A stretch of 64,000 nucleotides of DNA from an uncultured Draconibacterium sp. Its GTDB lineage: Bacteria > Bacteroidota > Bacteroidia > Bacteroidales > Prolixibacteraceae. Of this stretch, positions 43,040 through 51,516 are shown in pieces; position 1 is the stretch's first letter; every line of letters begins with the position of its first letter. The notes under the pieces were generated by a model, which was given only the letters and a program-made list of their open reading frames with translations, was not told the origin of the DNA and did no database searches. The stretch lies in assembly GCF_963676815.1 (NCBI RefSeq), contig NZ_OY781365.1, positions 5,862,501-5,926,500 on the forward strand, in the 5' to 3' direction. The position numbers and the translations under genes were made by a program.

Positions 43040-43705
43040 TTATTTCTTCGAATCATTCAAACGCTGCAACAAAACTGCAGCAAATGAACTCATCGATGTA
43101 TTCTGAATAATTACATGATCCGGCAGGTCCAATATTTCATGAGTGAAATTCCAGATCGCTTTTACTCCACAGTTTACTAAATCTTCAGCTACTTCCTGGG
43201 CAACATTATTTGGCGTAGTTAAAATGGCAATTTCAACGTCTAATCGGTTCGAGAGATGAAACAACTTGTTATACTCCAAAACCGGAGTATTTCCAATGTG
43301 TTGCCCAATCTTTTTTTCATCTACATCAAATGCGGCTATCACTTTAAGTCCCAGCGTTTGATGCTCTTGGTAAGCCATTAATGCAGATCCTAAATTACCG
43401 GCACCAACCAAAAATGCTTCATTTACATGGTTGAATCCTAAAAAGTCTTCCAACGCATGACACAATTCGTAAGTATTGTACCCCACCCTCGGTTTTCCTT
43501 TTACACCGGTAAATGCCAAATCTTTTACTACCTGAGTTGGATCGCATTTGAGTTCTTTTCCAATCGAGGGTGCAGAAATATTCATCACACCCTGCTCTCG
43601 AACTTTTTCAAGAAAAAATAAGTAACCCGGCAGCCTCCTTAAAGTTGGTTCCGGAACTTGTTTTCTATTTTTTCTTAATGCGATCACTTTTGTAGCTTTT
43701 GTCAT
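43040..43705 (-). CDS. rex: Redox-sensing transcriptional repressor Rex
   Basis: A 221-residue protein. The winged-helix DNA-binding domain covers about 15-85 (RRLPGYLFFLEKVREQG; CDPTQVVKDLAFTG). An NAD(H)-binding Rossmann domain follows (AFLVGAGNLGSALMAY; AAFDVDEKKIGQ). Rex senses the NADH/NAD ratio and represses fermentation and respiration genes. The upstream region holds a palindrome TTGCAAA-N6-TTTGCAA that could be an operator, though it differs from the common Rex site (TTGTGAA-N4-TTCACAA). Length and layout are those of the family. Confidence 0.95.
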   Translation of the reverse strand: MTKATKVIALRKNRKQVPEPTLRRLPGYLFFLEKVREQGVMNISAPSIGKELKCDPTQVVKDLAFTGVKGKPRVGYNTYELCHALEDFLGFNHVNEAFLVGAGNLGSALMAYQEHQTLGLKVIAAFDVDEKKIGQHIGNTPVLEYNKLFHLSNRLDVEIAILTTPNNVAQEVAEDLVNCGVKAIWNFTHEILDLPDHVIIQNTSMSSFAAVLLQRLNDSKK

Positions 43706-43811
43706 TTAATTCACTTTAAATATACTCAGAATACCTATTAGAGAATTTTTTCTCTATTCAATAAAAACTAACTTTCACTAAAAATTAACATTAAAATTGC
43801 CCTGATTTTCA

Positions 43812-43833
43812 ATTGCAAAGAGCAGTTTGCAAT
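43812..43833. promoter_or_regulatory. Perfect palindrome in the rex upstream region
   Basis: ATTGCAAA and TTTGCAAT, 8-bp perfect arms around a 6-base spacer (GAGCAG), about 107 bases before the rex ATG and 100 bases downstream of the stop of the Gfo/Idh gene. It is a plausible regulator binding site, perhaps for Rex itself. Confidence 0.4.
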
Positions 43834-43932
43834 ATCTCTGAATTGATGTAAAATCGGTTATACACATTTGCAGTATAGATGAAAAGTTTACATATCGACA
43901 GAAATTGTAATCAGAATTCTAGCCTTCCTTCT

Positions 43933-44937
43933 CTAGAAAAACAATTCCTTATCATGATCAGGGAAAAATATGCCAGCATCAATACGCACCCTATCGAGCG
44001 TTTTTATCAAATCTTCACTCATCTTCCAGGTCATTTTCGGACTTTCGATTAAACCTGCATCCAAACATTCCATAACGTGTTTGGCTTCGTACTGATACCC
44101 TGCTCCTTCTTTCGTCTCGTTTGGAATTAACTGCTGTTCCTCACCATTTTTCCATACGGTTAAATCGGTTGGCGTAAACCAGCGCGGATGCAAAATGACA
44201 TATCCATTTTCGCAACAGAATTCGGTTTGAACCGGCGAATGCACTGCAAAGCTTGATGAAAGGCTGGCCATCTCACCTCCTTTGTATTTGAAAATCATTT
44301 GAATACTTTCCTCACTTCCGGTAGGACTAAAATCTGCAGAAGATTTAATCAAATCAGGTACGCCCAAAGACGACAGTGCGGCAAATACGGGGTAAATACC
44401 AATGTCAAGTAACGAACCGCCTCCCAGCTTCACGTTATAAAGGCGTTTATTCACGTCAAAATCAGCATTAAAAGCAAAATCCGAGCGAACCATTTTTAAT
44501 TTTCCCAGTTCGCCGGAATTAACGATCTCCAATGCTTTTTGGAAACTAGGCTGAAACATGGTCCAGAAAGCTTCCATTAAGAATGTATTGTTGTCCTTCG
44601 CACATTGTATCATTTGCACCACTTCGTGCTGATTCATGGCAAAAGCTTTTTCACACAATACTGCTTTTTTATGCTTTAAACACAACATTGTATGTTCAAA
44701 ATGATGCGAGTGTGGAGTGGCTATATAAACAACGTCAACATTCGGGTCTTGAACCATTTCGATGTAACTGCCATACGCTTTTTCGAAGCCCAGTTCGTTT
44801 GCAAACTCCTTTGCCCGATTCAAGTCGCGTGAAGCTGCTGCATAAGGTTTTGCATTTGGCAATAATTTCAGGTCGTTAATAAACTTATTGGCAATTCTGC
44901 CACACCCTAAAACAGCCCAATTATATATTTTACTCAT
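43933..44937 (-). CDS. Gfo/Idh/MocA oxidoreductase, cytoplasmic
   Basis: A 334-residue oxidoreductase without a signal peptide, unlike the two Tat-exported relatives in this window. The Rossmann motif is WAVLGCGRIANKFI; the catalytic loop reads LCEKAFAMN, keeping the lysine but with Ala in place of Pro of the EKP motif. It resembles the dihydrodiol dehydrogenase / glucose-fructose oxidoreductase branch, as in VYIATPHSHHFEHTMLCLKH and GGGSLLDIGIYPVFAAL. The substrate is a sugar or diol derivative. It is transcribed alone, upstream of rex. Confidence 0.9.
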   Translation of the reverse strand: MSKIYNWAVLGCGRIANKFINDLKLLPNAKPYAAASRDLNRAKEFANELGFEKAYGSYIEMVQDPNVDVVYIATPHSHHFEHTMLCLKHKKAVLCEKAFAMNQHEVVQMIQCAKDNNTFLMEAFWTMFQPSFQKALEIVNSGELGKLKMVRSDFAFNADFDVNKRLYNVKLGGGSLLDIGIYPVFAALSSLGVPDLIKSSADFSPTGSEESIQMIFKYKGGEMASLSSSFAVHSPVQTEFCCENGYVILHPRWFTPTDLTVWKNGEEQQLIPNETKEGAGYQYEAKHVMECLDAGLIESPKMTWKMSEDLIKTLDRVRIDAGIFFPDHDKELFF

Positions 44938-45006
44938 GAATTTGATATTTAGTTTGAAGGCTAAATGTACAAACTAAATATTCAATTGAAAAAATGGATA
45001 GCACTT

Positions 45007-46236
45007 TTAGTCTGCCTCTATTTTTGATTTAGCAGATTCGAAATATTTCTGAAATAATGCAAAACGTTGCGACTTACTTTGTGTACGTTTTTTTCGCAAA
45101 TAAGAGAAATGGAGAGGAGAAACTTTCTCAATCTCATTTAAATAGTTTTTACTAAACCAAGTATGGTTTAACCCCACCGATTCAACAATCATCGTTTCAA
45201 TACTCCGATTCATCAAACCTAAAAAGTCATCACCATTAACGCCTTTGAAACACCGCATTTCTTCCAACGCCATTCGCCCAAAATGAATGGTTTTATTTAC
45301 AAATCGTCCGAGATCATTTTCTGGTAAACAAGAGAAAATGGTTTTTGTAAAAGCCAATGAATCCTCTCTTACATCCTGAATATCGTCGAGCAATTGTAAA
45401 TAAACGCCGTAACCAAAAAGTGCTTGTTCTTCTTCCCGAGTCAATTCTCCGGCTACCAGGTAACCATCTGCTAAAACTGAAGCACCTCCTTTCTCAAAAC
45501 AAATAGTACATATTTCATCATCTGACAGGCCGTTATCTGCAATCATTTTCAAACTATTGGTTTGCCCCTGCTGAATGGCGTATAAACTTTCATACACATT
45601 TGGAAATTCGATGCGCGGAAATTCTTCCTCAAACATGGTTATTAAACGGAATAACTGCTTTTCGGTATGATTAACCGGTTTTTCAGGCAAACCATGCAAA
45701 CGACGATCGAATCGTTCTGAAAACGCTTGTTTTTGATCGTTACTTATTCCCGGGTCATCCAATAAATTATCGCTATATGGATAAATCATGGAATAGGCAA
45801 AAACCGACGGTGTAATCTTCACCGGCTTTTCTGCCATTAGCTGCAAGCCATTCATGATCCATACATTGCGCATTCCCTGGTAAATATCTTCTGGTTTTAA
45901 CTCTGGCCCAAATGCCCGTGCCCGGTAGAAGAAATCCTTCGAAACATCTTTAAATTCATCTGACAGGATAATTTCAAGATGACCAGCTTCAAAATCAAAA
46001 ACAGTTTGAAGAAATGATTTAAACATTGGAAAAAATGTTTTTGCCGGGTCATTTCGCAGCTGCTGTACTTTAGCCACATTCTGAAGTTCTTTCAGCTTTT
46101 TCTGGAAACCATCGAAATTTTGTTCGTGCCTTAACTTATCTTCCTTCGGAAAAGTTTTAGGGAATTCCGGAAAAGTTTCCGGACTCTGCGCCCACATTTC
46201 TTTAAAATGATCAATGTAATCCTGAACAGGTAACAT
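45007..46236 (-). CDS. Isoprenoid-synthase-like all-helical protein (divergent)
   Basis: A 409-residue cytoplasmic, mainly helical protein that I cannot assign to a named family. Two aspartate-rich motifs are well placed for the class I isoprenoid synthase fold: D156NLLDD161 in IYPYSDNLLDDPG, and D284DIQDVRED292 in YLQLLDDIQDVREDSL, spaced about 128 residues apart; the second resembles the NxxxRDxxED/DxxxD motifs of squalene/phytoene-type synthases. Such enzymes use Mg to ionise prenyl diphosphates. No other terpenoid gene is adjacent. It may be a real synthase with an unknown product or a non-catalytic relative. The function is an inference from the motifs only. Confidence 0.6.
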   Translation of the reverse strand: MLPVQDYIDHFKEMWAQSPETFPEFPKTFPKEDKLRHEQNFDGFQKKLKELQNVAKVQQLRNDPAKTFFPMFKSFLQTVFDFEAGHLEIILSDEFKDVSKDFFYRARAFGPELKPEDIYQGMRNVWIMNGLQLMAEKPVKITPSVFAYSMIYPYSDNLLDDPGISNDQKQAFSERFDRRLHGLPEKPVNHTEKQLFRLITMFEEEFPRIEFPNVYESLYAIQQGQTNSLKMIADNGLSDDEICTICFEKGGASVLADGYLVAGELTREEEQALFGYGVYLQLLDDIQDVREDSLAFTKTIFSCLPENDLGRFVNKTIHFGRMALEEMRCFKGVNGDDFLGLMNRSIETMIVESVGLNHTWFSKNYLNEIEKVSPLHFSYLRKKRTQSKSQRFALFQKYFESAKSKIEAD

Positions 46237-46335
46237 AAATGTTTGTTTTCCCCGAAAATAGCGGATACAAAAGAAATACGGACAATTTATTAGATGATCG
46301 TGGGATTTTTGAGGGTTAAATGGGTTTATAAAACT

Positions 46336-46391
46336 GTAAGTATCATTTCAAACCATAAACGGAACTCCGCCCGGCCTGAAATGATACTTAC
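46336..46391 (-). terminator. Long perfect inverted repeat after yebC
   Basis: Fifteen-base arms GTAAGTATCATTTCA (46336-46350) and TGAAATGATACTTAC (46377-46391) surround a GC-rich 26-base loop. It lies 6 bases beyond the yebC stop at 46397. On the minus strand it is followed by AGTTTTATA, so a terminator is plausible. Confidence 0.5.
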
Positions 46392-46396
46392 AATTT

Positions 46397-47107
46397 TTAT
46401 GCAATGTTGGTGTAAACGGCCTGAACGTCTTCGTCCTCTTCCATTCTGTCCAACATCTTTTCAATTTCTTCCATTTGTTCTTCGGTAAATTCTACCGGAG
46501 TAGTTGGAATACGTTGCAATTCGGCTTTCTTTACGTTAATTTCCAGCTCCTCGAATTTATGAGCCATATCGCTAAAGCTGGTGTATTCGCCATAAGCGTA
46601 ATACGTACCTTCGTTCTCCTCAATTTCATCCAAACCGGCATCAATCAGCTCCAGCTCAATCTCTTCCAATTCCATTCCCTCCGGCATATCAAACTCGAAA
46701 ACAGCTTTTCTTGAAAACATAAATTCAAGCGAACCATTGGGAACCTGACCACCACCGGCTTTATTGAAATAACTTTTAACGTTAGCAACAGTACGGGTTG
46801 TATTATCGGTTGCTGCCTCAACAAAAACCAAAACGCCGTGCGGACCTTTTCCTTCGTAAGTTGTTTCAATGTATGCCGTTGCATCTTTTCCCGACGCACG
46901 TTTAATGGCTGCATCAATATTCGCCTTTGGCATATTTTGCGCTTTGGCGTTCATGATAGCAGTACGTAAAGCAGGATTCAAATCCGCTTCAGGGCCACCT
47001 TCTTTTGCTGCAATGGTTATTTTCTTCGAAAGTTTTGGAAAAACTCGCGACATTTTATCCCAGCGTTTCTCCTTCGCTGCCCTCCGGTATTCAAATGCTC
47101 TTCCCAT
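46397..47107 (-). CDS. yebC: YebC/PmpR-family protein
   Basis: About 236 residues from the ATG at 47107 (MGRAFEYRRAAKEKRWDKMS), the usual family opening; a longer frame back to 47164 is less likely. Further family marks are GPEADLNPALRTAIMNAKAQ, YEGKGPHGVLVFVEAATDN and GGGQVPNGSLEFMFSRKAVF. The YebC proteins were described as transcriptional regulators (PmpR) and more recently as ribosome-associated translation factors; both roles are established for relatives. It stands alone, with an inverted repeat right after it. Confidence 0.93.
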   Translation of the reverse strand: MGRAFEYRRAAKEKRWDKMSRVFPKLSKKITIAAKEGGPEADLNPALRTAIMNAKAQNMPKANIDAAIKRASGKDATAYIETTYEGKGPHGVLVFVEAATDNTTRTVANVKSYFNKAGGGQVPNGSLEFMFSRKAVFEFDMPEGMELEEIELELIDAGLDEIEENEGTYYAYGEYTSFSDMAHKFEELEINVKKAELQRIPTTPVEFTEEQMEEIEKMLDRMEEDEDVQAVYTNIA

Positions 47108-47251
47108 GAATAAGTCTGTTTTGAAATTTTGTGCGAAAATAAATACAGAAAACCTAATTACCAAAAACAGTGATATAGTTTTTACGCTAAATCTGGTTCT
47201 GGTAACATTTTATGTTTGATACTAAAAGAGAAAATGTAGTACCAGACTGGC

Positions 47252-47380
47252 TTATGCCGAAATCTTTTTCGGTTTACAAACTTTATCTTCCTTTTTTACT
47301 TTAGCGCCACATTTTTTGCAGCTGTATTTTGGATCTTCTTTATCCTGAAAGTCCTTTTTTTTACATGCTTTTTTGCTCAT
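47252..47380 (-). CDS. Tiny zinc-ribbon-like protein
   Basis: A 42-residue, very basic reading frame: MSKKACKKKDFQDKED, then KYSCKKCGAKVKKEDKVCKP and a short tail. The cysteines (C-X2-C plus two outer Cys) suggest a zinc ribbon. Its ATG overlaps the stop of the kinase-RapZ gene (ATGA), typical of translational coupling, which supports it being a real gene. Codon and amino-acid use (Lys-rich) fit a small nucleic-acid or ribosome-associated protein, but no function is known. Confidence 0.65.
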   Translation of the reverse strand: MSKKACKKKDFQDKEDPKYSCKKCGAKVKKEDKVCKPKKISA

Positions 47381-48810
47381 CTCCAATTTTCCTGTTCACG
47401 ATGTACTACAACAACATTTACAGGATAATTGTTTTGCAAATACTCTCCAATTTTCTCGGCCGAATAAACTGATCGGTGCTGTCCTCCGGTACAACCAAAT
47501 CCAAGCGAAAGATGCGTAAAACCACGATCGAGGTATACTTTTACCGATTGATCGACAAGTACTTTTACCGCATCAATAAAAAGCCTGATCTCTGATTTTT
47601 GCTCCAGGAATTCCTGAACCGACATATCTTTGCCACTTAATTTCTTGTACTCTTCGTAACGCCCGGGATTATTAATAGCACGACAATCAAAAACATGACC
47701 ACCACCATTTCCCGACGGATCTTCAGGATAACCTTTTTTATACGAGAAACTGGTGATTCGCACGGTCAGGTTCGATTTTTCATGGCCAATTTCCTTTAAA
47801 ACTTCGGAGTGAGTAAGTTGTTTTAATACACTTGTTAATTCCGGCAGATCAACCGGCAACTTCAAATCGGCAAGTAATACCTCCAGATTTTTCAGGGCGT
47901 AAGGAATACTTTTCAGGAAATGTTCTTTTTTCTCGTAAAAGCCACGAAAACCGTAGGCTCCCATCGCCTGCATAATTCGTATCAATACAAAACCTTTAAA
48001 GTAAGCGGCAAACTTCTCTTCATCTACTTTCATGTATTTCTTCAATTCCGAAATATAAAAGTCGTAAAGCTGAGTACGCACACTTTCCGGGATATCAGCT
48101 TTACCATCGTAAAGTAACGATGCCAAATCGTACTGTAATGCTCCCAAACGCCCGCCCTGGTAGTCAATAAAATAAACATCATCGTCTTTTAGCATCACAT
48201 TTCGCGACTGAAAATCGCGATATAGAAAATAGTTGGAACTTGCACTCAGCAGATAATTGCTGAACAACTGAAAATCATCCTCCAATGCCTGCTCATCGAA
48301 ATGTATTTTTGCCAACTTCAGAAAATAGTATTTGAAATAATTCAAATCCCACATCATCGATTGTTTATCGAATGCTTCGCGCGGATAACACACCGAATAA
48401 TCCATTTCTTTTCCGGCAATAATCTGGATTTTTGGCAGTGCCTGAAGCACCTTTTTATACACCGAAATTATATTTTCCGAAAATCCTTCCTCTTCACGAG
48501 TTTTAGTCAGGTACTCGAAAAGTGTTGTATTTCCCAGATCTTCCAGCAAATACTTTTTCAAATCGGAGCTTACAGCATACACTTTCGGCACTTTTATTCC
48601 TTTATTATAAAAATGGTTGCTGAATGAAAGGAAAGCCGTATTCTCTTTTACATCGTTATTTGTAGCACCAATTATTGTTCGGTGTTCATTTCCCAAACGG
48701 CAATACTGGCGGTACGATCCAGACGGAGGTAACAATTCAAAACGTTCTACTTTTTCGTTAAAATGACTCTCGAAGAGTTGGACTATTTCGTTTTTTTCTG
48801 AAGTATTCAA
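47377..48810 (-). CDS. Phosphotransferase fused to RapZ C-terminal domain
   Basis: A 477-residue fusion. Residues about 1-330 are an aminoglycoside/choline-type kinase (APH fold): FLYRDFQSRNVMLKDDDVYF has the catalytic Asp, and IDYQGGRLGALQYDLASLLY the metal-binding loop. Residues 351-477 match the C-terminal domain of RapZ: FDCRAINNPGRYEEYKKLSG and HLSLGFGCTGGQHRSVYSAE. In Escherichia coli RapZ that domain binds glucosamine-6-phosphate and the small RNAs GlmY/GlmZ; the P-loop half of RapZ is missing here. The kinase half resembles sugar kinases such as AmgK for N-acetylmuramate. A link with cell-wall sugar recycling is inferred. Coupled to the tiny zinc-ribbon gene. Confidence 0.9.
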   Translation of the reverse strand: MNTSEKNEIVQLFESHFNEKVERFELLPPSGSYRQYCRLGNEHRTIIGATNNDVKENTAFLSFSNHFYNKGIKVPKVYAVSSDLKKYLLEDLGNTTLFEYLTKTREEEGFSENIISVYKKVLQALPKIQIIAGKEMDYSVCYPREAFDKQSMMWDLNYFKYYFLKLAKIHFDEQALEDDFQLFSNYLLSASSNYFLYRDFQSRNVMLKDDDVYFIDYQGGRLGALQYDLASLLYDGKADIPESVRTQLYDFYISELKKYMKVDEEKFAAYFKGFVLIRIMQAMGAYGFRGFYEKKEHFLKSIPYALKNLEVLLADLKLPVDLPELTSVLKQLTHSEVLKEIGHEKSNLTVRITSFSYKKGYPEDPSGNGGGHVFDCRAINNPGRYEEYKKLSGKDMSVQEFLEQKSEIRLFIDAVKVLVDQSVKVYLDRGFTHLSLGFGCTGGQHRSVYSAEKIGEYLQNNYPVNVVVVHREQENWR

Positions 48811-48859
48811 TGATCGAATTTTTAAATTAAACTTACATTTATGGTCTTAAACGCGAGCT

Positions 48860-49582
48860 ATGTTTAAAACAAAAATCAAAAATATCCTTTTTTTGAGATT
48901 ACTACGAAAATTCTTTGTATTGATTGGAATTTTCTTTTTCGTTTGCCTCGCCATTTCTTTAACCGAACAACCTTACTGGGGCTTCCACTGGCTGGGTACA
49001 AGCAAATCGGAATTAAAATGGGAACCCAAAACTATTATTTTGCTGGGCGGCGGCGGAATGCCAAGTCAAAGCAACCTGATGCGCAGCTGGTACACCGAAA
49101 AAGCAGCAAAATCATTTCCCAAATCAAAAGTAATTGTTGCCATGCCGGGTTTATTAAGCGACAGTTTAAGCACACCACAATTAATGAAATCGGAACTGGA
49201 ACTGAGAGGTGTTTCTGCAAAACGAATAATTTTTGAGCCGAAAGGAACAAACACACGCTCGCAGGCATTGAATTGTCAGAGACTAGTAAAAATGCAGGAT
49301 CCCATTTTATTGGTCACTTCTCCGGAACACATGCGCCGCGCTGTTTTAGCGTATAAAAAAGTTGGCTTTGAAAAAGTAAACGCCCTGCCTGCTTTTGAAA
49401 ATGCTGCTGAAGCCGATTTTTCGTTTACCGACGATGAACTGGGCGGTAACACGATCCTAGTTCCCGATGTTGGCAACAACATGAATATGCGCTACCAAAT
49501 GTGGAACCACTTAAAATATGAGATTCTGATTGCCCGCGAAATGGTAGCACTTACATACTACAAACTTCGGGGCTGGATTTAA
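48860..49582 (+). CDS. YdcF-family (DUF218) membrane protein
   Basis: A 240-residue protein with one N-terminal membrane helix (FFVLIGIFFFVCLAISL) and a periplasmic DUF218 domain: TIILLGGGGMPSQSNLM, a DSLSTPQLMKSELELRGVSA region and TRSQALNCQRL. Relatives include SanA and ElyC, involved in envelope integrity and the use of undecaprenyl-phosphate-linked precursors. Its start is 49 bases from that of the divergent kinase-RapZ gene. The enzymatic activity of the family is not firmly established. Confidence 0.88.
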   Translation: MFKTKIKNILFLRLLRKFFVLIGIFFFVCLAISLTEQPYWGFHWLGTSKSELKWEPKTIILLGGGGMPSQSNLMRSWYTEKAAKSFPKSKVIVAMPGLLSDSLSTPQLMKSELELRGVSAKRIIFEPKGTNTRSQALNCQRLVKMQDPILLVTSPEHMRRAVLAYKKVGFEKVNALPAFENAAEADFSFTDDELGGNTILVPDVGNNMNMRYQMWNHLKYEILIAREMVALTYYKLRGWI

Positions 49583-49586
49583 ATCT

Positions 49587-51350
49587 TTAAAGCTGAACGA
49601 TTAAAACTGTTGGTTTCTCATCGCGCAAAATGTCAACAGAAATAGTTGCACCGGCTTCCAGTTTTTGCAGACGATCCATATATTCATAGATATTACCCAC
49701 TTTTTTTCCGTCGATAGCAATAATAATGTCTCCTTTTTTCATTCCTGCTGCATACGCCGGTTTACCTTTCGAAACGGCGTCAACACGCATTCCGCGTTTT
49801 TCAACACCGGCAAAATCAGGCATTACGCCAAGCGTAACTTTAAAACGTCCTCCCCTGCTGCGCTGAAATTTACTACCAGCTTCCTGATACGTTAATTTCT
49901 CAGCACGGTTTACCACATCGTCAACCAGTGCGGCTGAATAATCCATTACTTTTTGTGCACCTTCAAAATTAATCAACTCCGCATCATCCTGCGGCGTATG
50001 ATAATCTGGGTGAGCACCTGTAGAAATATAAATTACGGGAATATCCTGCAGATAAAATGACGCATGATCCGATGGCCCGATTCCTTCGCCTGTAAATGCC
50101 AGCGTAAAATCCGGATTCAATTCGTTTAACAAATCTTCGGTTTCTTCAGCAGTTTTCGTTCCACCGATATTTAAACTATTATCTTCTTTTAAACGGCCAA
50201 TCATATCAAAATTAAACATGGCCACCATTTTATCTGTTTCAACCGGTGATTTCATTGTAAACTCCTTCGAGCCCAGCAACCCCATTTCTTCGGCACCAAA
50301 GGCAACAAAAATCACACTACGTTTATTGCTATTATCACCGGCTAATTTTTCTGCCAGTTGAATAACCGCCGAAACTCCCGATGCATTATCATCTGCACCA
50401 TTATGAACAGCAACGGTATCGATGGCACGCGATCCTGAACCGGGTCCTCCCTTTCCCAAATGATCAAAATGAGCTCCGATAACCACGTATTCATCTTTTA
50501 ATGTTTCATCGTTTCCGGGTAGCATTGCAACCACATTACGGGTTGTAGTTTCTTTTAAACCTACATTTACTGTTGCGCTAACCGTTGCCAGAACCTCCAT
50601 ATTTAAACCGACATTTTGTTCAAGTATTTTTGCTTCCAGTTTCTCAACAGTCTGGTCTTTGGCTTTTAGAATTTCGTTGGCCACTTTACGGGTAACCTGG
50701 AGTACAGGAATTGAAAACCTGCTGCTGTTTTTATCAAAAAACAATGACGACAATTCATCCGCTTCACTGAACCTCGTACCGGCTACAAAAATAATTCCGG
50801 CAGCACCTTTGTCCGATGCTTTTAGTGCTTTTGCGCGTTCGCTCGAAAACTCGAGATAAGGACTGTTTGGGTTATCAAGATCCGGATCGCCCTGTAAAAC
50901 CAACATCCATTTTCCATTTACATCAGCACCTTCAAAATCATTCCATTTCAGCGAATCGCGATTTACTTCAATTCCAAAACCTGCAAAAACAACATCTGCA
51001 GCAACAGTTGTATTAGCAGAAAAAGCATAAGGCAAAAAGTCCTTTTCAACTTCGTATTCTGTGTCGTTTACCAGTAATTGATTTCCATCAGCAATTTCGG
51101 CCGATGTTACGAGGTTAAATTCCTGAAAACCGTTATCGAACAACAACTCCAAACCTGCCGCCTCAAATTTTCCGGCAATGTATTGTGCCGCCAGCAAATC
51201 GCCCTGTTCGCCCGATTTGCGCCCTTTCAACGAATCAGAAGCCAGGTATTCGATATTTTCACGAATATCATCAAGCGTTATTTCTTTGTTGAATTTGGGG
51301 CCGCAAGCCGCCATTAAAATTACAAGTGCAGCAAATACGAAATTCTTCAT
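49587..51350 (-). CDS. M28-family metallopeptidase with PDZ domain, lipoprotein
   Basis: The ATG at 51350 gives a lipoprotein signal (MKNFVFAALVILMAACGPK); the upstream in-frame start at 51446 is not favoured. About 587 residues. A protease-associated insert (roughly 120-250) is followed by the M28 catalytic domain: metal ligands in VIGAHFDHLG, HNGADDNASGVSAV and FGAEEMGLLGSKEF, and IGPSDHASFYLQDIPVIY. A C-terminal PDZ (GMKKGDIIIAIDGKKVGNIY) binds peptide C-termini. It is a surface or periplasmic aminopeptidase, similar to the Bacteroidota PDZ-M28 group. It converges on the YdcF gene. Confidence 0.93.
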   Translation of the reverse strand: MKNFVFAALVILMAACGPKFNKEITLDDIRENIEYLASDSLKGRKSGEQGDLLAAQYIAGKFEAAGLELLFDNGFQEFNLVTSAEIADGNQLLVNDTEYEVEKDFLPYAFSANTTVAADVVFAGFGIEVNRDSLKWNDFEGADVNGKWMLVLQGDPDLDNPNSPYLEFSSERAKALKASDKGAAGIIFVAGTRFSEADELSSLFFDKNSSRFSIPVLQVTRKVANEILKAKDQTVEKLEAKILEQNVGLNMEVLATVSATVNVGLKETTTRNVVAMLPGNDETLKDEYVVIGAHFDHLGKGGPGSGSRAIDTVAVHNGADDNASGVSAVIQLAEKLAGDNSNKRSVIFVAFGAEEMGLLGSKEFTMKSPVETDKMVAMFNFDMIGRLKEDNSLNIGGTKTAEETEDLLNELNPDFTLAFTGEGIGPSDHASFYLQDIPVIYISTGAHPDYHTPQDDAELINFEGAQKVMDYSAALVDDVVNRAEKLTYQEAGSKFQRSRGGRFKVTLGVMPDFAGVEKRGMRVDAVSKGKPAYAAGMKKGDIIIAIDGKKVGNIYEYMDRLQKLEAGATISVDILRDEKPTVLIVQL

Positions 51351-51516
51351 AAACACGAAATTTATTTTTGGTTTTGAAAACATCGAGGAATATTTTTGGT
51401 TTTTATGTTTTGTACACACTTCTAAAGAATCGACAAATACATACAATAATAACTATAAAACGTGATATAAAAAAAGTAGATGTGTATATTTAGCACTTCG
51501 TAAAAAAACAAACATT

